From contig CAJQUW010004600.1 in NCBI GenBank assembly GCA_907163375.1, forward strand, positions 434,001-498,000: a stretch of DNA of 64,000 bases, in the 5' to 3' direction. This document shows positions 1 to 10,904 of this stretch, piece after piece. The translations under genes were made by a program, and so were the position numbers. The DNA comes from Prostheceraeus crozeri. Taxonomy: Eukaryota > Platyhelminthes > Polycladida > Euryleptidae. The stretch's first letter is position 1. Each line of letters opens with the position of its first letter. Below the pieces are notes generated by a model. The model was not told where the DNA came from, did no database searches, and saw nothing but the letters and a program-made list of their open reading frames with translations.

Positions 1-1
1 T

Positions 2-184
2 ACTCGAATTCATAAACAACAAATTAACAAACCAAATTATAGACAACTCAAATTCAGTGAACATATTGATATCTGTGGACAAAAGAAATTTACAATCCTT
101 CCATTCTATAAAATGCACAAAAATGATCCCATAGCACGCAAATGCAAGGAAAGATATTTCATCGCGTCTTTTCTCACAAGCTAA
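2..184 (+). pseudogene. Possible C-terminal tail of a retroelement protein
   Basis: One frame is open for 60 codons from the window edge to a stop at 182-184. It contains a stretch with FTILPFYKMH followed by a charged segment and KERYFI. This resembles the extreme C-terminal part of some Penelope-like or other reverse-transcriptase elements, where an aromatic-rich PF(Y/F)K motif precedes a conserved acidic/aromatic FI motif. It lies just upstream of a clear Penelope GIY-YIG fragment but in another context, so it may be a separate relic. Identification rests on weak motif resemblance only. Confidence 0.25.
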
Positions 185-408
185 ACCAACTCTGATATCT
201 TTGACCTATATGCACATTTTAAATATTGAACATTTACCATCTTATGTCATCTGTTACACTATTAAATGCACCTGAAGAGTAATAGAAAGCGCTCGTGCTA
301 TAGTTAAAAGTTTTCCATATTTTGAGAATTGATGATTTATTTATATATATATATATATATATACACGTATATATATTATACACGTACAGTACGTGTAAAA
401 TGAAAGAT

Positions 409-720
409 TTTTTTCGCAACAAAGATAAAATTGTGAGTGATCTGCGATCGGATATTGTTTATCAATATAACTGTGACCGCTGTCCAATGCGGTACATTGG
501 TGCCACCAAAAGGCATTTCTATACCCGTATCTCAGAGCACTTACGAGGGTATCCTACTCAAACTGAGGTTTCCATGCATGTTCATGCACCGAAACATGAA
601 AATTTCAAAATTATAGGTTGCTCGAAATACCCAATGATTCTAGAATCTATTTTAATTAACAACACAGATTGCTTATCGAATGACCGGAACGGACAATTTC
701 CTTTGACATTAAATTTATGA
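409..720 (+). pseudogene. Penelope-like element, GIY-YIG endonuclease domain (3' fragment)
   Basis: The frame encodes a GIY-YIG nuclease as found at the C-terminus of Penelope-like retroelements. Motifs in order are FFRNKDKI, RSDIVYQYNCDRC (the Cys pair before the nuclease core), RYIGATKR (equivalent of the YIG half) and RISEHLRG with the catalytic-region Arg and the EH pair. A terminal ILINN...FPLTLNL block follows. The open frame extends upstream to 322 only through a TA microsatellite, so the start is artefactual. No reverse-transcriptase core is present on this side, so the element is 5'-truncated, which is usual for these elements. The stop at 718-720 is probably the natural end of the protein. 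The family identification is fairly secure; activity is not expected. Confidence 0.75.
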
Positions 721-957
721 CGTAATCCGCTCGTAATGATGTCATGTTTAGCGCAATAGCTATGTGGTTCAACGCTGTCTGTATTTTGTGACGTATTTTA
801 TTTGAGATTTTAGTTAATGAAAATGTTTCTGTTGAAGCAAACTTGTAGATATAAATTTTATTGTGGATTTTATTGAATTCTTTGTTGTACCGCTGAAGAT
901 GAGGCAATAAACTAGCCTTGAAACTAGTCCGGAAAAAAAGTGTTTTTCTTTCACAAT

Positions 958-960
<3 letters not shown>

Positions 961-1021
<61 letters not shown>
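961..1021. repeat. (TA)n microsatellite
   Basis: About 61 bases of perfect alternating T and A, followed by further AT-rich low-complexity sequence to about 1,095. A shorter (AT)n run at 340-363 lies inside the preceding element. Confidence 0.98.
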
Positions 1022-1025
<4 letters not shown>

Positions 1026-1095
1026 CAATACTAGTAAGAACTATTATAATAATAATATATATAACAATAATAATAATATAAGAATATATATGTAT

Positions 1096-2168
1096 ACCGT
1101 ATATTAGAAATGTCGCAAATGATAATGTTAGAGATAGTCATAGGTAATCTCTTTAAGTATGGCTATGTCTATGAGTTAATTTTGCTATGGCTCATTGTTG
1201 AAATTTGATAAACAAAACAACATGAATTACAATAATTCCAACACCGCACAAATATCTAGTGTGGGTGTTTCAGCTATAATTGTACATAGCAAGGTTGGAA
1301 CCGTCCGAGTTTTTGGCAGTCGGGTAGGGCCGGCGACCGGCGTAATCAAAACCGGCCGGAGCTAAACTGGCGTCTCTGTAACCTACTAATTAAGACTGGC
1401 ACCTCAGACCGACAGAGATCATTCGATTTCTATGTAGCAAGCGATAGGCTAACCGGTGCTCCGAATAAGCAAGAGTTTCAGATGAAGCGTAACGACGCTG
1501 ATTTTCATCAATTTCTATCCAGAATGATCCCCTACAAGGCAATTAGACAAATATTCGTACTTTGATGATATATTTTGTGCGCGGATGAAAAAGATTGAGC
1601 AGTATACTCTCAATTCATTCAAGATGTAGAATAATTTTGTGACAGAAAGTCTATTGAACAGATGATTCTTACAAACTTCATTTATGCTGAGTATGTGATT
1701 CCTGAAACTTCATTTGAGATCGAGTGCGGCATGAAGCCACAGCTAAAAGTGCATATAAACATTTGTCCACGGATCAATACTTAATCAGCATCGACGTGCC
1801 CATGCTGCCGTCAAACCAACTTTGAAAACTTCATAGCACGCGCGCATTGCGAAGAACCAAACTTTAGCTACAATCAAAATCCTCGAGAAAAAACAGCCAT
1901 GAATTCAATTCGGTAATGCATAGACTGATGCATTGACCGAAACAAATTGATGCACTTCCAAACAGCTATGTCCAACATCATTCGCCACAAAACGGAAAAA
2001 TAATACATTTTCCTCATGCGTTGCAGCGGTTATTTCAAGTAGGTCTAACTAAGCTTCTTTATCATCGCCAACTTTCAGCAATGATATTGCAAAGTTCTGT
2101 CAGCCGCTTTGAGTAATGATTGGAAGGATAATTTTCAGGAAACGGTTCGCAATAGTAGCATAACGTAT
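1096..2168. other. No recognisable gene
   Basis: All six frames are broken into short pieces here. Base composition is close to the host average, unlike the much more AT-rich provirus that follows. A weak suggestion of retroelement gag-like coding around 1,500-1,800 could not be supported by any motif. Confidence 0.6.
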
Positions 2169-2204
2169 GACATCCGGCGCTTCGCTTCGCTCGCACCGGA
2201 TGTC
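2169..2204. repeat. Perfect inverted repeat (hairpin) near the provirus left edge
   Basis: TGACATCCGG at the left is matched by CCGGATGTCA at the right with a loop of about 16 bases (CGCTTCGCTTCGCTCGCA). It is GC-rich within AT-rich sequence and sits at the transition from host-like to provirus-like composition. It could be part of a terminal structure, but no matching copy is visible at the truncated right side. Confidence 0.6.
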
Positions 2205-2214
2205 ACACTTTGAG

Positions 2215-2520
2215 GGAATTTTTCAAAAATTTACGTGGTCTATAAATTTAAAAAATTTAGGTAGACTCCAAATTTCACATGGCCGAAAATTTAGGTAGTG
2301 ACAAATTTTCAAAAAATCAAAATTTCAAAAATTTAGGTAGTCTCCAAATTTCGAAAATTTAAGTTGTCTCAAACTATCACGTGGCCGAAAATTTAAGTTG
2401 TCTAAGAATTTCGAAAATTTCAAAAATTTCAAAATTTACGTAACCGAAAATTTAGGCAGATGAAAATTTAAGTTCTCTAAGAATTTCACGTAGTCTCAAT
2501 ATACCAGAAGATTGTATTCA
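2215..2520 (+). repeat. Degenerate short tandem repeats, AT-rich
   Basis: Variants of AAAATTTAGGTAGTCTCCAA and AAATTTCGAAAATTTAAGTT recur many times with irregular spacing up to the first provirus gene at 2,537. Another cluster of degenerate AT repeats lies at 10,750-10,866, after the polymerase gene, so such repeats occur at both ends of the first gene block. Confidence 0.7.
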
Positions 2521-2536
2521 AAATATTTCTTTATAA

Positions 2537-3198
2537 ATGGAAACCTCAACGGGGACGAAAATGGAAGAAACCTCGAGAATATATCCTTCGTTATCACAAT
2601 TAAAAATAAATGAAATGGACATTGAAAAAATGAATAAAGAAAAGCACAAAGATAGAGTACGCTATATGAAAGATAAGGAAACGCAATTATTATTAAGATT
2701 AGAGCATTATAAAAAATTAAGAAAGAGATGGTCTAAAGTTAAGAATGTAACACAAGGAATTGGCGTATTCTTAACAATAATTTTAGGTGCTTTAACAATT
2801 GTTATATCTTTAGGTGTTTTAGTAATTCCAGTAGTTACTACTGCTTTAACAGGTACGGGTGTTTTTACAACTTCACTTATTACAATGTTAGATAAATCTT
2901 TAATAACTAAGAAACGAAAATCATTGAAAACTAAGCATTTACATATTAAAGAAGTTTATGATAAACTACATTATTATTTTCAAAGAGTCTGTGATGATAA
3001 TGTTATTACGCTAGATGAGATTGAAAAATTTGATCAAATAACTAATGAAGTAAATCAAATATCATTTCAATTACAGTCAGAAAAAGTTCATGACAAAATA
3101 AACAGGATGGCAAAATTTCTAGTGATGGTAAAATTTCTAATGAAGAAAATGATAAAGTTTTTTTAGAAGAACTAAAAACTTTATTAAACAAAACTTAA
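2537..3198 (+). pseudogene. Polinton membrane/coiled-coil protein, frameshifted near the C-terminus
   Basis: The start at 2,537 follows an A/T-rich leader. The first 209 codons are open. Residues 20-75 are strongly charged and likely helical. Two hydrophobic segments follow at about residues 76-118 (GIGVFLTIILGALTIVISLG, then VIPVVTTALTGTGVF). A basic stretch and a second helical region come next. A DDNVITLDEIEKF segment looks like a degenerate EF-hand-type acidic loop. Near 3,120-3,150 the frame shifts in an A-rich stretch; the alternative frame carries another DGKIS-type segment and ends at 3,198. Two-helix membrane proteins of unknown role are common in Polintons, but no specific family can be named. 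It may be virion-associated. Confidence 0.6.
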
Positions 3199-3304
3199 AA
3201 CGAAAAGATGTCAGACAACAAAGCAATAAAAAAATAATTTGTTCAGTAAAATGTTTTTGCTGTATTCCAATGAAACCACAAAATTCAAATATTATATTTT
3301 AAAA

Positions 3305-4134
3305 ATGGATAAAATTAAAGCTGATAATCTAAAATGAATTAGACAATTAGACGAGTTAATAAAACAAAGAAATATTATGAAAGAAAATCATCTTCAACAT
3401 AGAATGATAAAAGCTGATATTCAATCTGATATGTTTGAAAAATGCAGGAAACCGAGCAAGTAAAAACTGATTTTGAAAAAACTATGAAACCATTTAAAAC
3501 TCTTGAAAAAGAACTTACAAATAATGATAAACAAATTAACATAACTGATCCAGAACACATAACTATATTAGATGACTATGGATTACTAGAATCAAGCATT
3601 AATAAGAAATTACCAAAATCTATGCAATTTGAACATTCTATTTCATTTATAGATGGAAAAACAATACCTAGATTTTATCTCGGACAAAAAGAAATATTTC
3701 CACAACCTTTTCGAGGTTTACTTTTTTCACCAGATAAATCTCCTTTTAGTTTAGATAGAAATTTTGTTGATCTTTTAAGAGGAGCAGATTTAAAAAATTA
3801 TGCTGTAGAAGATCTCATAAAATATAAAGCTATGTTAGATAGAGTTGGTGCAGTAAAATCTCTTAGACCTTATAAACAATTAGAAAATTTATTATCAACG
3901 GGAGTTAAAGTAGGAAAAGGTTTATCTGAAAAACAGAAAACAGAAAAAACTGTATTTTTACCAGATGATCCACAAGAATTACTAAATAGATTAAATATTT
4001 TAATATCTGCAATAAAAGAAGGACATAATTCTAGTTTCAATGAAATTCATGCTATATTGAAAATACTGTTAGAAAAGAAGATTCTAAATGAAGAGGATTA
4101 TAAAAGTATAGCTGAAATATGTTGTTGTTTTTAA
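3305..4134 (+). pseudogene. Polinton hypothetical protein, N-terminal frame broken
   Basis: An ATG at 3,305 opens a frame that has an in-frame TGA at about 3,335 and shifts frame near 3,440. From 3,442 a 230-codon frame runs uninterrupted to 4,134. The protein is mostly charged and helical. A central region with FIDGKTIPRFYLG and FRGLLFSPDKSPFSLDRNF looks folded, and leucine-rich helices end the protein. It lies 55 bp upstream of the penton gene in the same orientation, consistent with a structural or assembly role. I do not recognise its family. Confidence 0.55.
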
Positions 4135-4189
4135 TTTTTTTATAAAAAAATATTTAATCAAAAATATTTAATAAATTTTTTTATAAAAA

Positions 4190-4993
4190 ATGTCTTCGAG
4201 AAAATTATTATCAGCAGATTTAGACAAAATTAATAATCATTTAGATAATCTAACAGAGATTTTGGGTTCATCAAAATTTAGTACGACGTTAAAAATTGTA
4301 ACAACTACTTCATCACACACTTGTAATTTAGAACCCATTCTACATTTCGAACAAAATAAAAATTATCAAATTGCATTGACTAGTTTCTCCACATTTAACA
4401 CTATTCAAAACGTTATCAAAGATGTGAATGACCAATTTAGATATTCTACTGATAAAGATAAAACATGGAAAATACTAACTTTTCTTCCTGGTTCTTATGA
4501 CGTTGAATCAATATCAAATGAAATTAAGAGACATTTAGGTATACCATTTAAAGATAAGAAACAACTACATTTTGCAGTTGAACCGGCAGTTAATAAATTT
4601 TCTCTTACTTTAGACAAAAATCATCAAGTTGATTTTAATCATGATAGATCATTGTCAAAGCTATTAGGATTTAATAAACAAACCTATAGTCAAGGTTATC
4701 ATTTAGGTGAGAAGATTCCAAAAATAACTGAAATAAATTCAATTGTTGTACATTGTGACATTATTGAAGGAGGATATATAAATGGTAAATTGTCAAATTT
4801 AATATTCAGTTTTCCAGCTTTTACTGTACCCATTGGTTATAGATTAAATGTATTTCCACAAACATTAATATGTTTTCCTATTACAAGAAAAACTATTAAG
4901 AACATTAACATTAGAATCACTGATGAGAAAGGACAAGAAATAAATTTTGGAGGTGAAGAAATTATGATAGATCTTTTGGTTAGAGAAGTTTAA
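4190..4993 (+). CDS. Penton (minor capsid) protein of Polinton, intact ORF
   Basis: This 267-codon frame is one of the few undamaged genes in the provirus. Order and motifs match the Polinton/adintovirus penton, a single jelly-roll protein that forms the capsid vertices. It has an N-terminal helical tail and a LTSFSTFNTI-type strand near residue 65. A FLPGSYDVESISNEIKRHLG motif near residue 98 is followed by a KLLGF motif near residue 157 and NSIVVHCDIIEGGYING near residue 181. It ends with the conserved RITDEKGQEINFGGEEI strand (about residue 242). The ATG is preceded by TTTTTTATAAAA, the A/T-rich leader seen before several genes of this element. It is followed at once by the packaging ATPase gene, a common neighbour. 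Confidence 0.85.
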   Translation: MSSRKLLSADLDKINNHLDNLTEILGSSKFSTTLKIVTTTSSHTCNLEPILHFEQNKNYQIALTSFSTFNTIQNVIKDVNDQFRYSTDKDKTWKILTFLPGSYDVESISNEIKRHLGIPFKDKKQLHFAVEPAVNKFSLTLDKNHQVDFNHDRSLSKLLGFNKQTYSQGYHLGEKIPKITEINSIVVHCDIIEGGYINGKLSNLIFSFPAFTVPIGYRLNVFPQTLICFPITRKTIKNINIRITDEKGQEINFGGEEIMIDLLVREV

Positions 4994-5058
4994 TTTTCTT
5001 CTTATTATTATTCTTTTTCTTAAGAAATAAAAATAAAATAAAAATTACTTTATTAAAA

Positions 5059-5822
5059 ATGAGTGAAGTGTCCCCATTAATTAAAAAAAACTTAAATTTA
5101 ATCATCATCCAAATTTATCTAATAAAGTTTTGTCAGTTATTTGTGGAAGATCAGGATGTGGAAAAACATATTTATTATTTAAAATTCTCACGACTCCAAA
5201 TTTTTTGGATTATAACAATCTTATAATTTATGCAACAACAGCAGAACAACCCGTCTATCAATTTAAAACATGGATTTGAAAATAATTTTTAAAAAACAGC
5301 AATTGCTTCATTATTCAAAGAATATGAAAAATCTGAAGATGAAGAAGAAATAAGTTCGTGTTGTGAAGAAGCAGCAAAAAATAATCAGTTAGTAGAATTC
5401 AATAAAAATAACCATATAAAGATACAATTAATAGATGATAGTGGTAATATGCAAAATCCTAGTAAACTAGATAAAAGAATGAAACATTGTGAAATTTTTG
5501 ATGATTGTGTTAATGATAGAAATCAGTCAGTTCAGAGAAATTATTTCACAAGAGGTAGACTTAACAACTGTAGTGTTTTTAATTAACACAAAGTATGTAT
5601 TCATTAGATGGAAGTGTTATTAGAAAGAATGCAAATATATTTATACTATCTGAAATAAATGCAAGAAACTTAAGTGATTTGTTAAGAGATTTATGTGTAG
5701 GAAATAAAGATGAATTTAAACAATCGTGTAACAATGCTTGGGCAAAAGATTATGGCTTCATTACAATTAATATTGATAAAAAAATTCATGATAGAGTTAA
5801 CGAACAATTGTTCTCTGACTAG
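5059..5822 (+). pseudogene. FtsK/HerA-type genome-packaging ATPase, broken
   Basis: This would be the motor that pumps DNA into capsids. The ATG at 5,059 (leader TATTAAAA) starts a frame that shifts almost immediately. About 30 codons later another frame carries a clear Walker A motif, GRSGCGKTY (around 5,150-5,176), after a VLSVIC strand. A TGA near 5,276 and a further shift follow. The next frame has an acidic linker and then a Walker B-like EIFDDC at about 5,490. It continues with RNYFTRGRLNNCSVF, which matches the sensor/arginine-rich region of Polinton ATPases, and stops at about 5,584. The last frame (5,595-5,822) holds the conserved MYSLDGSVIRKNANIFIL region. The reading frame is interrupted at least three times, so the gene is dead. 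Family assignment is secure from both Walker motifs and gene order. Confidence 0.85.
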
Positions 5823-5919
5823 GCTTCGCCCCGACTGAAAGTCGATAGAAAGTATTTTCGCGGAGTGATCGAATAATTTTTTTTTATAAATTTTTTGTTA
5901 ATAAAAATTAAAGAAAAAT
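5823..5919. other. Intergenic segment with GC-rich hairpin-like sequence
   Basis: Directly after the ATPase stop is GGCTTCGCCCCGACTGAAAG followed by TCGATAGAAAG, where GACT and AGTC can pair. It stands out from the AT-rich flanks. It is then followed by a T-run and the A/T leader of the next gene. It may be a 3' processing or termination signal; evidence is positional only. Confidence 0.3.
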
Positions 5920-6282
5920 ATGTTGAATGCTTACAAGATAGAACATTTACCAGTTTTAAAAGATTATCGACATCCGACAAATCCTGTCAATTCGAAGAAA
6001 GAAGTTAGATTTTATTATCATCATAAATACGTAGCGCACGTTACAGACTATAAAACAAAACATGGTATTAAACCTTGTGTTAAAACAAAAGACATTCCAC
6101 TTTGTCTACGAAGTTTCAGAGTATTTTTGGCGTATAATAATTTATGGTGGTTGGTGAAGAAAGAAAATTTAACAACACATGAATTAGAAACATTACATCA
6201 ATTAATATTGCTGTGTATATGTAAAAATACATTTTTTCTTTTAAAAAATACATTTTTTCCTTTAAAAAAATATGAATCGTGA
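5920..6282 (+). CDS. Polinton hypothetical protein, 120 residues
   Basis: The open frame starts after an A-rich leader (AATTAAAGAAAAATATG). The first 100 residues look folded: basic and aromatic with YYHHKYVAHVTDY, KPCVKTKDIPLCLRSF and YNNLWWLVKK. Two cysteines and several histidines could bind metal or form a disulfide. The last 20 residues, encoded by a duplicated AAATACATTTTTT stretch, are low complexity. The frame overlaps the start of the polymerase gene by 11 bases, so the natural stop may be earlier. I do not recognise a family. Its place between ATPase and polymerase is consistent with a small virion or replication accessory protein. Confidence 0.5.
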   Translation: MLNAYKIEHLPVLKDYRHPTNPVNSKKEVRFYYHHKYVAHVTDYKTKHGIKPCVKTKDIPLCLRSFRVFLAYNNLWWLVKKENLTTHELETLHQLILLCICKNTFFLLKNTFFPLKKYES

Positions 6283-9200
6283 AATGTCTCTCGGATTAAC
6301 GTCTAAGATTAATGAATTAATCAAGAAACAAATTGCTGAGTTTGATGCACAAACTAAACGTAGTAAACGTAGTAAACGTAGTAAACGTACTAAAAAACAG
6401 AAACGTAGTATTAAACGTAGTATTAAAAAACAGAGACGTGGAACAAAAGAAATATTAAAAACTCCTATTATTGATATTTTTTTGATGATAGAATTAAGGA
6501 TGAACTTGGTGATGATTTATGTAATTTATTCAATCCAAATGAAATTAAATATGAAAATGTATCTTTTATTAATGTAGTAAATGATATTTGGAAACTTTTA
6601 GCAAATGGTAAAATTATTAATTTACTTGGAAAAGTTATTAAAGATGAGGAAAATATAATTCAAAATTTTTACGTAGCCTTCTATAATAAAAAATCATTTG
6701 AAACATGGTTTTCTAATCTGGAAGAGAAATCCGATGCTAACGAATGGATTTTTACAGGTAATATTAAATATGAAGATTTTGGAATGAAGCTAGTACAAAG
6801 ATCACAAAGAGGTGCAGTTATTAATATGAAATATAGAATCAAAGAATATTTCGGCGAATATTGTTATATTCCTTCTGAAGATTTTTGTTTTATTAAATGT
6901 TATAATGTTTTACGAGGTTTTAATGAAGAACAAGGAAAAATGATGAAAGAAATGTTCAATAATTTTTTATATAAAGAGAAAGCCACATCTAGAACAGGAG
7001 TAATGTCAAACTGCAAATTTTCTCAATTCAATAAATATTTTCGAGAATGTGTTCAATATTATAGTCCTGCCAATCGTCATTTAAATCCTAGAGGAATTGA
7101 AACGTTTCATAATTATGTTTATTACAATTATTTTCACGAAGGTTCAACAATTAGACATTATTAATTAATTAATTAATCTCATAAATTAAAAGCTATTAGA
7201 GAAATTGAAAATAATTTCAAACCCATGTATAAAACAGTTACTGATGAAAATCTAACAAGGCGTCCATATAAAATCATAACAAAGAAAAAAATTGACTATA
7301 GTTCAACATATATTTGGGATCTCGAAACTTTTCCTGATCCTAACTGTTCAACAGCTCATCCTATTCCTTATGCTGTAGGAGCTATAAATTTTAATAAATT
7401 TACATGTTGCTTACCGAAACAAAGTTTGAAAGAATTAGAAACACGTTTGTTAAGTGATATGATTAAAATTAAACGATCAAAATATGAAGGTGAAATTTAA
7501 AAACTTAAAAAAAACAAATTAATGAGTATAATAATTTAACTGAATTAGAATTTAATAAACTTCAAAATTGTGTGAAAATATTTACGAGAACTAAGGATGA
7601 TGATTGTCCAATCGGGGGAAACCCAAGGGACGCATGCCCTATCCACCAATTTTTTAAAACTCTTGGAAAATTTAATTATTCGAAAGTAACTTTAATAGCT
7701 CACAATTCATCAGGTTTTGATTCTTATTTTCCGATAAAAGCTAATTTTAAATTATCTAAACCGCCTCTTAAAACTTCAAGAGGAATATTAACTGCTTCAT
7801 TACAAAATCCTTATACAACTGAATGTGTTAGTAGATATATTCAAAAATCTTTTAGATTTAAAAACAATATGAAAAAAATTGACCAGGTAAATTAGCACTT
7901 CAAACTATTATAATGAAATGTAGTTATCAACATGTAAAAACAAGTCTTTCTAAATGGTGTGAGAATTTTAAAATTCCTACGAATGTGTGTAAATTAAATT
8001 ATGAAATTGGAGACATAACACATGAAAATTATAAAGAAAAAGAAAATGAATGGAGACCATATTTAGTTAACGATATTCTTTCTTTAGCTTTTTGTATCTA
8101 CAAATATAATAATGTTATGCGAGATTTAGTTGGTGAAGATATAACTATATAAATATTCATTCTCATATAGATTTATGGGCTAGAAATTATATTAGAAAAT
8201 CTGTTAAAGGTGGAAGAGTTTCAGCAAATATAAGAAAATACATATCGCCATTTTGTAACATCTTGTTACCAATATTAAAACAGTATTTACCTGGTCGCTA
8301 CGCTAGGGAGACTTTGTCCCCTGGAAGTAATTTAATAGATTTAATGAAACAGTATCGACTTTTAGGAGATAAAACTGAAATTTGTAAGAAAATTTCAAAT
8401 CAACTACTTGAACAAAAAAATGAATTTCTAATGGCTTTTGATGCAACATCTTTATATCCATCAGCTATGTGAGATGAAAATTCAGAATACCCTAAAGCTG
8501 AATCAGCTAGAAAATTTCGTCAAGAAGAAGAACGAGAAATAATATCTAAATTTAATACTCAAACATTTAGACCTAAAACTGGAATATTTACAGTTGTGTT
8601 TCAATATCCGAATGATATGTTTTTTCAACAAGTTCCTATTAAAGATAAAGTTAAAAATGAAAATAATAATTCTCATGTAAAAGTAATCAGGTTTAGAAAT
8701 GGTATATGTTATGATGTATTACCTTCTGTAGACATACAAGAAATTGTTAGATGTGGTGGAAACATCTTACATATTACTGATGGTATAATTGATGAAAAAA
8801 ATTATCACGTTTCACCATTTCGAAAATATATTGAAAAACTTTTCAATTTGAGAAAAAATATAAAACAGAAGGAAACACTGTAGGCGATGAGTTAATTAAA
8901 TTATTGATGAATTCGCTATATGGCAAAACTGTGCAAAAACATATAACCACTAAATATCATTTATGGAATGAGAATACATTGAGAAAAAAATTCACTCAAG
9001 AAGTAAAAGATTATGAAAAATTAAATGATGAACAATATTTAGCGAAAGTAGAAATTGAAGATGATGAATTTCTAAAAGCTAATATTGTAAAAGATGAGAG
9101 GACGTCATTCATGCCATCACACTTAGGTTCTTTTATTCTTTCTCACTCTCGAAGAATCATGAATAACTTTATTTTAGAAATTAATGGTTTCAACGAAAAA

Positions 9201-10749
9201 TACATTCATTATACAGATTCAGTAACAGATGAGACGCCTGTAATATTGAGAAAGAGTAATTCATTATTTATTTCTAGAATAGATAGTATTGTAAACAACT
9301 ATAAAATTAATCCGTTTGAAATTAATGGTGATATGAAAGAAATTTCATTTGTTGATAATTTAGAAATTTATACTCATAATGGATAGAGTAAAGTAAAAAA
9401 ATTATTAGACATTACACAAATAAAAGTATTTACCGAATAAGAACAAAAATGGGAATAGTAGATGTTACTGAAGATCATTCATTGTTAGATGAAATAGGTA
9501 AGCCACAAGAATTAAATATAGGAACAAATTTACTACATAATAAATTATTTTTACACGACAATACAATCACATTGAAACAAATTGTAAGTGATATTTATGT
9601 TAATGATACACCTAATTTAAGATGTAAGCAAGCATTTATAGAAGGGTTCTTTTTAGGAGATGTCTCTGCTGGAATCTATAATTATGAATCAGGAGTCAGA
9701 TATTGTTGTACTTTAAATAACCAAGATCTCAACCTCCTAATTAAATTAAAAACATACATTAATGAAGTCTATAACAATGATTGTAAAATATATAATACAA
9801 TGAGATCATCTAGTGTATGCAAACTAAGTTTTCAAAATCCAAAACAATATGCTACATACTTTACTGAAAATTATTATAATCAGTTTAAAGAAAAACGTGT
9901 TCCTTGGTATGTTCTAAATGCTGAATATAATATTAGATATTGGTTCTTTGTTGGATTTTATGCAGCAGATGGGAGCAAGAAATCTTTTTTACAAGTAAAT
10001 ATACAACTATTCGTTTTACACAGAAAAATATAGAAACCTTTAGTGGTTTATACAATTTGGCATCATCTCTAGGTATTAATTTGCTAGTAAGCGAAAGAAA
10101 AGATAAACCATTATGCTTTAGTGCGTGTCAAGTTAAAAATACTATTACCGAAGATGTCACCACTGTAAGATATTTAAATAATAAACCACAATATGTTTAT
10201 GATATTGAAACAGAAGATGGCGCATTTAATTGAGGTTTTCCATTAATTGTAAAAAACACTGATTCAATATACATTTCTAATGAACTCTTCAATAAATTAG
10301 ATGCTGCTGGATATGTTGGGGGAGAATTGTGTCAAGGAAAAAATGATTATGGAAATGGTGGAATTATTTTTGCAATGTTTATTGCTCCTAAAATAAAATA
10401 TTGTATTACTGTAGATGAACAAGGGAGACTCAGTGAAAAAACATTCAAAGGATATTCACAAGATAAAGTAAAAGTAGAAGATTTTCTAAAATTATATTCG
10501 GGGAAAACATTATCGACTACAGTTAATAAACCATGGAAAAGATCTTTAGAAACTGGAATTAGTATTCCTGATAAAAATAATAATACTGAAGAAAAAAAAT
10601 TTTCTGGTCAAATAAATATTCTTAAACGTCAAGCACCTGATGAAAATGAAATTATGTTACCTTATAACGGAGAAGATATTCAAGCTGAAATATTTCAAAC
10701 AATCTTCGCTGAGAGTAATTTAAGTGATGATGATGACACGTGGGAATAA
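6272..10749 (+). pseudogene. Protein-primed family B DNA polymerase of Polinton, interrupted by an intein
   Basis: This enzyme would replicate the element using a terminal-protein primer. The N-terminus begins with a Lys/Arg-rich tail made of a repeated KRS unit (6,350-6,440). Exonuclease motifs occur in order. ExoI is YIWDLETF (about 7,311), ExoII is IAHNSSGFDSYF (about 7,697-7,732), and ExoIII is YLVNDILSL (about 8,059-8,085). Polymerase motif A is DATSLYPSAM (about 8,440), and motif B is LLMNSLYGKTVQK (about 8,901). Motif C is split: YTD lies before 9,219 and TDSIYIS resumes at 10,258, with an intein between. The post-C palm/thumb block IAPKIKYCITVDE is at about 10,381. The frame is broken repeatedly by frameshifts (for example near 6,480 in a T-run, 7,500 and 7,890) and stops (for example about 7,162 and 8,470), so it is inactive. 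Family assignment is very secure. Confidence 0.92.
9219..10257 (+). other. Intein with LAGLIDADG homing endonuclease, in polymerase motif C (pol-c type site)
   Basis: The extein sequence reads YTD before and TDSIYIS after, the universal motif C, so the insert is exact at codon level. Splicing block A is SVTDETPV with Ser as first residue. Block B is GIVDVTEDHSLL with the TxxH motif (about 9,450-9,485). Block F is YVYDIETEDGAFN (about 10,192-10,230), and block G is LIVKN followed by Thr as +1 residue. The usual penultimate His is Lys here. Between B and F lie two LAGLIDADG-like dodecapeptides, FIEGFFLGDVSAG (about 9,638) and FFVGFYAADGSK (about 9,949). A TxxH-containing splicing module around a two-motif endonuclease is the classical large-intein layout, and the length, about 346 codons, fits. 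Damage: an in-frame stop near 9,384, frameshifts near 9,430 and 9,990, and a TGA between blocks F and G. It is a fossil but fully recognisable. Confidence 0.9.
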
Positions 10750-10866
10750 TAATTTTATTATTACATCTAAAAATTTTATTACATCTAAAAATTTATTACA
10801 TCTAAAAATTTATTACATCTAAGAATTTTATTACATCTAAAAATTTACTACATCTAAAAATTTATT
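10750..10866 (+). repeat. Tandem repeat, unit about 18-19 bp
   Basis: The unit TTTATTACATCTAAAAAT is repeated about six times immediately after the polymerase stop. It lies between convergent genes (polymerase on plus, the next gene on minus), so it may mark the transcription-end region of both. Confidence 0.85.
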
Positions 10867-10904
10867 TATAGAATATTTTGTTATTTTCTATTAAGTTTTT
10901 ATTA

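Noticed and set aside
1480-1860. Possible gag-like coding
   Set aside because: Requires several frame changes and shows no zinc knuckle or other diagnostic motif.
10750-10866. CRISPR-like array of short repeats
   Set aside because: Repeats are contiguous AT-rich tandem units with no unique spacers, in a eukaryotic context.
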